From: Helicoverpa zea
Taxonomy: Eukaryota > Arthropoda > Insecta > Lepidoptera > Noctuidae
Direction of reading: 5' to 3'
DNA length: 64,000 bases
Assembly: GCF_022581195.2 (NCBI RefSeq)
Contig: NC_061467.1
Location: forward strand, 4,154,001-4,218,000
Position 1 is the stretch's first letter; each line of letters begins with the position of its first letter. The translations under genes and the position numbers were made by a program. This document shows positions 22,368-33,800 of this stretch, piece by piece. Under the pieces are notes generated by a model. The model made no database searches. It was not told the origin of the DNA and saw only the letters and a list, made by a program, of their open reading frames with translations.

Positions 22368-24095
22368 TCAATCAATCTTTACAGTTGAATAAATTTTCCT
22401 GACAAATATGCTAGTGCCAATGTATCCCACAGTCCCACAAATAATACCGAGAGCTAAACTGAACAGAGCCATGTAGCCAAAATAGAAGGTAGTCTGAAAC
22501 AGGCCATACATTTTCGTTTTGAAAAGGAAATAATAGAAAGAGTACAAGTACACATAGATTGCGGTGCTACCTGCTGATAGGAAACTGGTCCATTGCCAAC
22601 GGTAATCCTCTGCATTTAACAAGAAGTAAGTACACACAATGGTAACACAAATGGTCACTATCATCAGAATTAGGAACACCAGTAACATGAACCCATAAAC
22701 ATAATAAATTTTGTATGCCCAAAAAGAAGTGAAGATAAAGTACATCTCAATAAAGATTGAACCAAAGGGTAATATGCCTCCAACTATAATGATTACAAAA
22801 GGCTCCATAAACCATTTCTTTTCTGGAATAGGTCTAGGAACTGCGTTTATACGACACGGGTAGTCTGGCTGACCTGCTAAATTGCGACCAAGCACAGTTC
22901 CAACAAGAGTTAGAGGCAATATAACAAAAGTACAAATAGACATGACAGCTATCATACTACCAAACGGTATAGCTCTTGATGCATGGTAATACATGGCAAT
23001 AAAGTTTATAAAGAAAGCTGTTCCACAAACAAGTACAGGTAATAAAAATGCTGATAGTAACATCTGTTTAATCCACAGTTTGCCACCCATCCTTGCATAA
23101 AGAGATCCTCCAAAATATCCGTTAACTGGAGATGTAGCTGCATATATAAATATTGCTGTGGACAGCAATGATCCCCTTTCAGTGTAGAGTTCCCCAAATA
23201 TAGTAAATATTATAACTGCCAGAGTAACCACCGTCAGCTGATATCCAGATCCAATCAGTGCTGAGAACACTGGCAGATGAGGAACTGGTCTGAAGACATC
23301 ACCGTGAACTTGTTTCCAACCATATTCATCACCGAGATCCTTTTCTAAATCATCAAGATCATCATCCTTTGAATATCGTGCATAGTCCTTGCGAAGTGTT
23401 CTCATGAGAATCATTGAAACAAGGCCTACTAAAAATATCACCATCATAAAACTGTTGAAGATACTGAACCAATGAATGCGGTGTTGAAAGAAATTTGGGT
23501 CCAAATATTTATCAAACCTATCTTCAAAGTGTATATCGCTTTTCTTCCAGTTTACTTCATAAGTGAATGGAATTTTTGCGTCGGGTGTAAGTCGTTCTTT
23601 ATTTTCAGCTGTGAGGTTTACTTCTACGATTCTATTTCCATTGTACCCAATGTCGAATTTTTTATGAGTCCAAATATAATAATGGTCACCATCAATTTCG
23701 CCAACAGTTCCCCAAATTGGCAGATCATCAATATACATCTGGTACCAGTAGTGATTCTTCACGGCATAAACAAGTGCTTTGTAAGATTGGTCATTCAATT
23801 CAATGGCACAGAATTGTTGTGCCGGTACATTATCCTTATAGGTAATGTCCAGACCACTGAATTCTAGTTCAACCCCTTGGAGCGCTTCAGATAAAGTCTC
23901 ATGGTAATGTCCAATAGTCACTTTAGTACCTACGCAGAAAGGTAATGAAAAATATGCATACGTCTCCTGGCGATTGTGATACGGACCCACTGTATTCATC
24001 CACAGAACAACTTGATCTCCATCTTTATATGTATGCGTATGTTCGTCACAATTAACTATAGTCCAAAAAATAAATAGTAAATAAAAATATTTCAT
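22368..24095 (-). CDS. TM9SF3: Transmembrane 9 superfamily member 3 (TM9SF3)
   Basis: Nonaspanin membrane protein of the Golgi/endosomal system, implicated in sorting of membrane proteins. Single uninterrupted exon of 575 aa (human TM9SF3 is about 589). A signal peptide at residues 1-16 precedes mature DEHTHTYKDG. A lumenal domain follows to about 215, then nine predicted membrane segments. Very conserved blocks include QETYAYFSLPFCVG, HYWYQMYIDDLPIWG, FFQHRIHWFSIFNSFMMVIF, AATSPVNGYFGGSLYAR and NAEDYRWQWTSFLSA. The C-terminus ends KID, matching the KxD/E COPI-binding Golgi-retention signal of this family. The chosen start is the only ATG giving a signal peptide. It is divergent from Notchless. 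The lack of introns is notable among its intron-rich neighbours, but the frame is intact. Confidence 0.97.
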   Translation of the reverse strand: MKYFYLLFIFWTIVNCDEHTHTYKDGDQVVLWMNTVGPYHNRQETYAYFSLPFCVGTKVTIGHYHETLSEALQGVELEFSGLDITYKDNVPAQQFCAIELNDQSYKALVYAVKNHYWYQMYIDDLPIWGTVGEIDGDHYYIWTHKKFDIGYNGNRIVEVNLTAENKERLTPDAKIPFTYEVNWKKSDIHFEDRFDKYLDPNFFQHRIHWFSIFNSFMMVIFLVGLVSMILMRTLRKDYARYSKDDDLDDLEKDLGDEYGWKQVHGDVFRPVPHLPVFSALIGSGYQLTVVTLAVIIFTIFGELYTERGSLLSTAIFIYAATSPVNGYFGGSLYARMGGKLWIKQMLLSAFLLPVLVCGTAFFINFIAMYYHASRAIPFGSMIAVMSICTFVILPLTLVGTVLGRNLAGQPDYPCRINAVPRPIPEKKWFMEPFVIIIVGGILPFGSIFIEMYFIFTSFWAYKIYYVYGFMLLVFLILMIVTICVTIVCTYFLLNAEDYRWQWTSFLSAGSTAIYVYLYSFYYFLFKTKMYGLFQTTFYFGYMALFSLALGIICGTVGYIGTSIFVRKIYSTVKID

Positions 24096-24800
24096 TTTTA
24101 TGCAGCAAATAACTTCTTAAAACCAATTAAAGTACAAATAAAATAAACATAACACGTATGTGAAATGCCGATGTCGGACATCTATGGTCTAAAGTTGCCA
24201 TCAAGCAAAAAATGTGAAATAATTCTAAGCTCGATGGTGAAAACGAGTAGTCGAGAAACGTCAGAGGATTTTTATTAGGAGCAAACGAGACGATCAATTG
24301 CGCGAAATTACCAATTTTGTATTTACTTTATAAAGATAATATTGAAAATACTTAAATAATTCTTGCACGATGCTACTATAGTTTTGAGGGTCACCTTTTA
24401 TACCAACAAAAATCGTTAATCTACGAGGCCGAGTGATTATCAATGTACACTTTATTTTACACCATAGTCACGAGCACTGGCCAGTACATTTTGAATCACA
24501 TGCTGCTTCTATGAACTTCTGAGTCGATCTATTATTATCTGACTGTTAAATGAAAAGTCAGTATTCCTAAAAAAATGTCTGAGTTGAAAGAGGGACTGTA
24601 GAGTGTAGACTGAGGTTCTATATAGTAGGTAAAGGTTCTATACTCCATCTACGTTTGTACATAAGATTTTAATTGTAGTTTTTAGAACGAAACAAAAAGT
24701 GTCAGTGTCTCTGTCAAAAATAAGTATTGACATTTCACGTTGAAGTGTTGTTTGGAGGTTATGTGCATGTTTATATTCCTTCTTTTTTAGACTATTAAAA
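24096..24800. promoter_or_regulatory. Divergent TM9SF3 / Notchless region
   Basis: 705 bp between head-to-head start codons; must include both promoters and 5'UTRs. No TATA box or other site is clear enough to mark. Confidence 0.5.
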
Positions 24801-27800
24801 ATGGAAATAGACCTGCCTAGTTGCGTTCAAGCTAGACTTAAGTCCGACACTGGTGAAGAGACAGGAAGTCCTTTAGACCTTCCTCTTAATATAACTAGAG
24901 ATCAACTACAACTGATATGTAATGCCCTATTACAAGAAGTAAGTTCGTGATTCCCTTTTCATGTTATTTCACGAGTTATTTCATGATCAGTTAACTCAAA
25001 AAATATTCAAACATGAGCATATATTCAAAACATTGATTACAACGTTTTGTGTTTCTCACTACTGTCAACATAATTTGTTAACCTTGTGTATGTACCTGCA
25101 ATGGGCATGCATATTAGAAATGATATAGTCAAGAAACTTATTTCGTATTTTATACTATTGCTGCTATTGGTGTGCATAAAATATATTAACTTTTATTTCA
25201 GGAAGACAAGCCATTCTTATTTTTTGTCAAAGATGTTGAAATAACTAACAGCCTAAAAGATGCCCTTGATATTGAAAGTTTGAACTCTGAAGAAGTTGTT
25301 GAAATCATATATCAGCAGCAAGCCGTGTTTAGAGTAAGACCAGTCACCAGATGCACAAGGTCAGTGTACATTAGAATTATAAAATATTTAAGTTATTCAT
25401 TTCATTCGGTTAAATTTACTGGCAACACAATATTTTATACGTGTGGCAACACCTTGATTGGCTTGTTAATTTTTTTTATTTTTCAGTTCAATACCTGGCC
25501 ATGCAGAAGCAGTGATATCAACAAGTTTCAGTCCCTCTGGGAAGCAGCTGGCAAGTGGTTCAGGAGACACCACTGTAAGATTTTGGGACTTAAGTACACA
25601 AACACCACTACATGTATGTAAAGGTAAGTTAAATTAATTAAAAAAAAAAATGTTATTACACAAATCATTGTAAAAAATAAAATGAACATGTACAGACAAC
25701 AGCACATCAACCTACCTCAATCTGTCAGCTTCAAAGATTTTCAATCTTATCACAATGTACAAAGGTTTTTATTAGATTGGCATAAATTTATATTATTGGG
25801 TTAGTGTGTAGCAAAGGGTGTGCAAGGCTTTTGGGACTTAGAAAATTTTTCATAAAAAATGAAAATTTCTGAAAATGTCTAGTTTTTCATTTCTATCGTA
25901 TAGAATACTTAAAAATAAGACGAAAACCGTCTGGGCACCTTTTGTCTAGGACCAACGGTTCACCTGAAAATGAGCACTGAAGGTCATTGTAAACAAAGGC
26001 AAAGTCGACGGAGCCCCGCTACGCGGGTCTCCTACTTCTGGGTGGTTTAAAAAAAAATAACCACGAAGGGGATGGCGGGGTCTTGCAGACCCCGCCATCC
26101 CCTTCGAACCTAACCTGTCCGAGTCGGGGTTGCCCTAAGTCGGGGTGTCCATAGTCGACGGAGCCCCGTTACGCGGGGCTCCTTGGTCCTAGACAAAAAG
26201 TGCCCAGATGGTTTTCGTCTTATTTTTAGGTATTCTATACGATGGAAATGAAAAACTAGACATTTTCAGAAATTTTCATTTTTTATGAAAAATTTTCTAA
26301 GTCCCAAAAGCCTTGCACACCCTTTGCTACACTCCAACCCCTTTCCATTGATACCCCACACGGGTATGTACATCGAAAAAAAAAATTTCATCCCTCAGTT
26401 ACATGTATGGGGGGCCCCACCCCCAATTCTTTTTTTTACTATTTAGTGTCATATTTTTGTAGCGGTTCATACAACACATATTCCCATCAAATTTCATCAC
26501 TGTAGTACTTATAGTTTCCGAGTAAATCGGCTGTGACAGACGGACAGACGGACAGACGGACATGACGAAACTATAAGGGTTCCGTTTTTGCCATTTTGGC
26601 TACGGAACCCTAAAAAAGTGTAAAAAAAAATGTAATGTCAGTTGTTGTAAAAAGCTTGTTATGTGTGAATTTATAAAATTAAATATATAATTGGACCCTC
26701 TTGAAGACTTTTAGTATCCATTTGACGTCGGAGGATATGGAAAATTTTACAACTAAAATTCAAATCGGTCAGCTCAAAGGCAGTGAAAATTGGGCTAGTT
26801 ACATGGAAGTATAAAGTTTCCGTAATGTTGCGTGGCACAGAAGGCGCCATGGAGGCAGCAGAAGGAAAGCTTCGGAAGCCGATTTTAGGAACAGGCGATG
26901 GTGCTGTGATGGCCTATAACTCAGAGTTATTGAAGTATAGAAAGGCAGACAGCAACGCTCTGCTCATAATGACCAGTAACATGACCGAAGAGACGCTGAT
27001 GAAAGTCATGAGGTTCGAGACAGCACATGAAGTCTGGGAGGAACTTCATAGATTATTTGATGGACAGTCCGAAGATCGCGCATACACGTTATGCATGCAG
27101 TTTTTCAGCTATAAAAATAGTTCGGGGGATGTGTCGACAATGATGTCAAAACTGAAGAACATCTGGAACAATTTGAATGCCGAAATTTTGAAGACTGATC
27201 CTAATATGAAGTTACCAGATATGTTTTTGATTTGTAAAATTTTGGATTCCCTCGATGAAAAATTTTTCAACTTCAAATCTAGCTGGATGCTGTTGAACAA
27301 ACAGGAGAGGACCATAGAAACACTAACAGCACAACTCTGTGGGTACGAGAGGGCACTAGGTAATCACAAAGAAGAGACTGAAGAAGTGCTCGCCTCTACC
27401 TCTAAGCCGCAGCTAAAAATAAAATCCAGAGACGAGAATTTGAGGTGTAGGTACTGTTCACAAAAGGGACACCGCATCAAGAACTGCAAGCAGTGGATAC
27501 AAGATGGCAGACCGAAGAAACCACCTTCACAGTCTACGTCGACGAAGCAGCAAGTGCAGAATATTACGCTAATGATATATACTTGCTCAGAGGATAAAGA
27601 TGCAGAACATTGGTATGTGGACAATGGTGCCACAACTCACGTAACCAATAGGGAAGATATATTCATAAATTATGAGGACTTTGGGTCGAACCACACCGTA
27701 ACGACGGCAGACGGCACCGTAGTTCCTGCAAAAGGGAAAGGGTCTGTGGTGGTTGAAACAAATGTTAACGGCAAAATTATGAAGCTTACCCTAAGTGATG

Positions 27801-30800
27801 TCTGGTATGTGCCAAAACTAACGAAAAATCTGCTATCTATGTTAGCTGCACAGGACAAACTGCGAAACAGTACATTTATTTCCACAACTAAAGAGTGCAG
27901 ATTGGAACTAAATGGTCAGGTTATTGCAGTAGGTAACAGGGAACATAATGGTGGACTGTATAAGTTACAGATGAAGACAGTTCTACCGAGTAAACCTGTA
28001 CAAATTAATGCTGTTGATCCATCATGCTTACTCCAGCTATATCATGAGAGGTTTGGTCACCAGAACAAGAAGTACATTAAAGATCTTGTTAAGAGGGAAC
28101 TGGGGATTAATCTAAATCTAGAGAGTGATATACAGTGCGAAGGATGCATCTATAACTTCAGTCGCTGTGCTTTACACAGCGACTGAAGTTTGGCAAGAGA
28201 GAAAGAGCTAATATGCCTGGAGAGCTGGTACACGCTGATATATGCGGACCATTCCCGGAGAGCTATGGCAAACATCTCTATTTTGTTCTTTTTAAAGATG
28301 ATTACTCCGCGTTTCGTCACGTTTTCTTCATTCGCAACAAAAGTGAAGTAAAGGACAGGCTAATTCAATTCTTAAAAGAAGCTAAAAACGCTGGACATAT
28401 AGTTAGAACATTATTGAGCGATAATGGTGGCGAGTTCGACAATAAAGCTGTTCGAGATATTCTTAACAAGCAGGGAATAATCCAGCGACTCACGATGCCA
28501 TACACCCCTGAGCAAAATGGGTGCGCAGAACGAGAGAACAGGACTTTAGTAGAAACCGCTCGATCATACATGCACTCGGGACAGGAGTTTCCACAAGCCT
28601 TGTGGGCAGAGCTTATTAATACAGCTGCTTATGTTCTCAATCGCACTGGACCCACTAGAGAAGCAGGGAAAGTACCGTATGAGCTTTGGCATAAGAAGAA
28701 GCCGAAGATCTCTCACTTGCGTGTAATTGGTAGTGAATGTTACTTCCACATTCCTAAGCAGAAAAGGAAGAAGCTACAGAAGAAAGCTATTAAGGGCAGA
28801 CTTATTAGATACGATAACGACGATGGGTATCGCATCTGGAATGGAAAAAAGACCGAAAGATCTAGAGATGTCATATTTAGTCCAAGAATCGAATTGAGAA
28901 TCCCAACTGCATTGCCAAGTCTTCAAGAAGAAATGGATTTACCACCAACTAATGAACCAAGTAGCAGTGAGACAGAGGGAGATTTCGATCTGATAGAGAC
29001 AGAGGGAGTGATCTTATCGGAAGATGTTCCAACGCAGATAAGTTCACCAATAAGAGAGCCAGAAACTCGTGATAATGAGACTAATGAATGTGCTCTAGAG
29101 GGAGAGTATGATACAGCTAACAATGACGAGGCTGTATCAGGAGATCATGTTCAAGATACTTCAGAAGCAGATCAAGCAGAAGAGTTTATTGATGCTCAAG
29201 AGGAGATTAGAGAACCTGAAGTTCACAGGTATAATTTGAGAGACCGTTCAACTCTTAGACCTCCACAGCGGATGAAGGATTATATCTGCCTCATTGACTC
29301 TGATCACTTTCCAGAGTCTTACGAAGAAGACTTGGGAAGAGAAGACAGAGATGAGTGGCTGAAGGCATTAAACACCGAAATGAAATCGCTATTGGAAAAC
29401 AATGTATGGAGTCTATGTGAACTACCGCCCAACAGGAAGGCACTACCATGTAAATGGATCTTTACTAAGGCAGTTCCCAGACCTCGGCTACTGGATTTAC
29501 GACAGAGGATTGGGATGCATTAGCCACACAAATACTTCTCATCAATTAGGGAAAGTATTATTGTATGTACAACCTCTTTGGTTTAGGTACAAAAATTGAT
29601 AGAAGAAAAAAGTGTAAAAAAAAAATGTAATGTCAGTGGTTGTAAAAAGCTTGTTATGTGTGAATTTATAAAATTAAATATATAATTGGACCCTCTTGAA
29701 GACTTTAAGACTTTTAGTATCCATTTGACGTCGGAGGATTTTTATTCCACCAATTACGCATCTGCATTAATTTATAGATTTTGGTAAATTGACCTGGCAT
29801 CTGTACATATATTCTTATATAGTAGATATTTACTAATATTATAGTAATTCATTATCATCACTAGGTCATGCCAACTGGGTCCTCTGCATAAGCTGGTCAC
29901 CAGATGGATTGAAATTGGCTTCAGCATGCAAGCAAGGCAGAGTGATGCTATGGGATCCAAGCACTGGCAATCAAATTGGAAAAACTATGATAGGACATAA
30001 ACAGTGGGTCACAGCACTTAGTTGGGAACCTTACCACAGGTAACATATTGATTTATACAGCAACATACAAATAAAGTAATAGTTTAAATACATTGGAAGA
30101 CACACTTATAAAGGTACATAAAAATTATTACTAAAGTTTTCTAACACAGCTATGATGTGTTCAAGCATGAAGTTTCAGTTCATATCTTCCAGCTCCATCA
30201 TCAGATCAGTTCATCAGTACCATATTATTGTATTCTCATTACAACTACACACAGCTGTAAATTTTCATAATGCTACAATCCTTGGTTGGAAGTTATTCCA
30301 TTACATGGTTACATACAGTTCAACCCAATAAAAGCGTGTTAAAAATTAACTTAAATATTCACAATATATTACAGGAATCCAGAATGTAGAAAACTGGCAA
30401 GTTCATCTAAAGATGGTGATGTCAGGATATGGGATACAGTAACATGTCTGACAATATTAAGTCTCACTGGACACTCAAAAGCCGTCACTTGTGTTAAATG
30501 GGGTGGCAATGGTCTTATCTACACTTCATCTCAAGATAGGACAATTAAGGTTGGTCTTCTTTAATTTGCTCATATTCCTGATGAAATACACAGTATGGAT
30601 AACACTGTTAGTGTTAGTTTATATTTATTTAGACTTAAATATAGGTCTGATCTTTTGTAATAACTGAAACTAAGCAATGTTTAGTCAATAAAGTAGGCCA
30701 GCAGAAGTGGCTAATCTTATCTCTGACAGCCTGAAAGTATTATAAATTAAAAAAAACTGTGCTATTAAAGGTGTGGAGAGCTGATGATGGAGTACTCTGC

Positions 30801-33800
30801 AGGACTTTGGAAGGCCATGCTCACTGGGTGAACACACTGGCGTTGAGCACTGATTATGTACTCCGCACTGGGCCTTTCCATCCAGTCACTGATCAACAAT
30901 TCAATGTTGATGACAGTAAGTCCTCATTAAAGTATAGAAACATCAAAATTAAAAAAAAAAACGGCCAAGTGCGAGTCAGACTCGCGCATGAAGAATTCCG
31001 TACCATTATTTAAAATGAGCAAAAAAACACGTTTGTTATATGTATAGTCTGTTTTTTAATCTCGTAGACTAAATTGACACTTGCAAAATGTCAAACTTAC
31101 AAATAATGTTGCTAGCTTTTTTTGTGCAGTGTTGTACTTACGGCACCGGTTTGTTGAATCGTAACTTTTTATCTATAATAGACGAATTTAATATTCATTC
31201 AAAGTTTTATATTTACAATTCACGTACGTACACACGGCTGCACGACGTGCTACAAACTGCCAGGGATATCTGACCACGCAACGCCATGCGTAATCATCAA
31301 GAATAAGCCCATTATTTCAGGATGACTTATTGTAAAAAAACGATACTTGATTTTATTAACGCTAAGTATCGGTCGTGCCACATCACTATTTAAGAATTTG
31401 CAATGAACTGACCACACTCGTAATGTCAGTTTGTTTAGTCTACGAGATTAAAAAACAGACTATAGCTTTGTGCAACTGACGGTTAGTGATTGAAAGGAAG
31501 ATTAATAATATATGTACATACAACAACATGCATTAAATAGCATTGCACTCGTACGAGGCCGGGGCGGGTCGCTGCTCGTTAGTAATTTTAATAAATCACT
31601 TATAAGCTTAGATTTTGTTTATATTATTTTAGAATCTACCCTCCAACAGCGTGCCCTGGAAAGGTATGAAGCAGTATGCGGAAAAAGCGATGAGCGCTTA
31701 GTATCAGGATCGGACGATTTTACACTGTTTCTTTGGTTACCTGAGAAGGAGAAACGTCCTTTAGCCCGAATGACGGGCCACCAACAGCTCATTAATGATG
31801 TCAAATTTTCACCAGATACAAGGTAAATATTAATTTACTAATAGAAGGGTAGCATATCTAGAATATAGAAACCAAATCTCACAAACAAGGTCACAAATAG
31901 GGCAGTACCCAAATTGCCGGTCTATGCCACGGTGGCGCCGCTCTTGATAAAATTCTTTCTTTTTTTACAGAATTATAGCATCAGCATCATTTGATAAATC
32001 TGTGAAGCTATGGGATGCAATCACTGGTAAATTCATAACAACACTGAGAGGACATGTACAAGCAGTGTATATGGTGGCATGGTCAGCTGACTCCAGACTT
32101 CTGTTGAGCTCTAGTGCAGACTCTACTTTGAAAGGTATGGTGTGATCCACTATTGAATTAAGTACATGCTACTTTTGAACCAACTTCAAATAAAGCAGGT
32201 TCTCAGTTTGACCTGTATGTGTGTATGTTTGAGCGCAATTATCTCACTGTATTGTACGCTCATTTTATTATGTTAATCGACTCGCCAACGCACCACCACA
32301 CAGGTCGACAGTCTGACAACGACTGACTCCCCACCGCTCGATCCGGTATTTATAACCGAGTGACGTATGCGCACGAGGCGTCATAATAATGACATAACCT
32401 ATACAATGATGCACATGTACCTGCATACACTACATCTCTCCCTTGTTGTTTTGATTTTAACCTTATTTCAAAAAGTCCAACAATCAAACTCATAAATATT
32501 TTGGTAATTTCTTAAAGATCTATCAAACACCTGCAGCACAACAAAACCACGCTATCAGATCCCGATCACACTGCCATCAAACTGATTTACTTTGTTCCGT
32601 TTCCATTTCATTTCCCTTTCCATTTAAGGAGACGACAGATATCGGTGATACTGCAGGACACTACATCCCTTCCCTTGTGAAATAAACAAAAATAAAAATC
32701 CGTCCCTTTGCAGACGGTAACATACCAGCATCTGCTTCAGGCTCAACAAGACAAATTCGTAGCAGTGATATCAGGCCGGCAAGTTTAACTTCAGGTTTTG
32801 TAGCCGCTGTTCCGGCCCTGTATTATATCTACACTAGAGATGATCCGTCCATTTGGCAGACATCCCGCCAATCAGTCCATGTGAAATCAAGCAAGTCTCA
32901 AATATTGCTGTACCTTCAGATAATGAGCACTCATCTTGCTTGGTTCGACTTCACTTAAAACTGATACAGAATGCATTGTTCCAAGGTAAAAGATCGGCAT
33001 TAGGGTACCTCATCAATGCTTTTCACTCATTCAAAACCGTACGAGCCGTACGAGGAAAGTAATCACATAAGATCGTCCCAATTGAATGGTGACCTAGATG
33101 GACTGTTTCCAATTTGATGATGACCATATACTTTGTCACCCATTTAATGGTGACCACATACTTTGTCTCCAATTTAATGGCGATCACATATTTTGTCACC
33201 AATTTAATGGTTTAAATTGTAGTTCTATGTACGAGTTAAGTACTTTGTGTGCCTTGTAAGCAAGAGAATGCTAACTCAACTAATTTTGGTAATATGTAGT
33301 TTTTAATTTGAGAGTGGAATATCAAAGCCTATCATTATCTCAGCAATGTAACAAACAATCTGGTCTTCAACCCTATTGATCAGCGCTGGTACTTTGCACG
33401 TTTCTGCTAGTACACTCGCTGAAATTCTGATATAGGCTTTAAATACCCTACATCAATGTATGTCCAATATCTAGTCAAGAAACTGTAAGCTTCTTAGCAT
33501 TCAACACCCAACATATGAATACCTTACTGCATATAATAGTGCGATAGGAATACTTATATTTCGGTTAGGCATCCAAGAACACTATTATCACCGGACATTG
33601 CGTTCTGTAATGTTTGTTTGCTTTTCCTAATGTGGTTTTCAAAAATTTAAGTAGTCAAAGAATTATTATGCTTTGATGGTAAGCTTTTTAGTATCATGGT
33701 TACATATTGATTATAACGAAGGTGTAAAGTAACATTACGAATCAGATTTTAACTAATTAGAACCATATTATGCAACGAACGCACTTTAACAGGTGTCACT

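Noticed and set aside
22368..24095. TM9SF3 as a processed pseudogene because it lacks introns
   Set aside because: The frame is full-length with conserved signal peptide, membrane segments and C-terminal sorting signal, so it is treated as functional.
31088..31273. Small ORF with a signal-peptide-like start
   Set aside because: Lies entirely within a TA-flanked MITE, so is likely chance.
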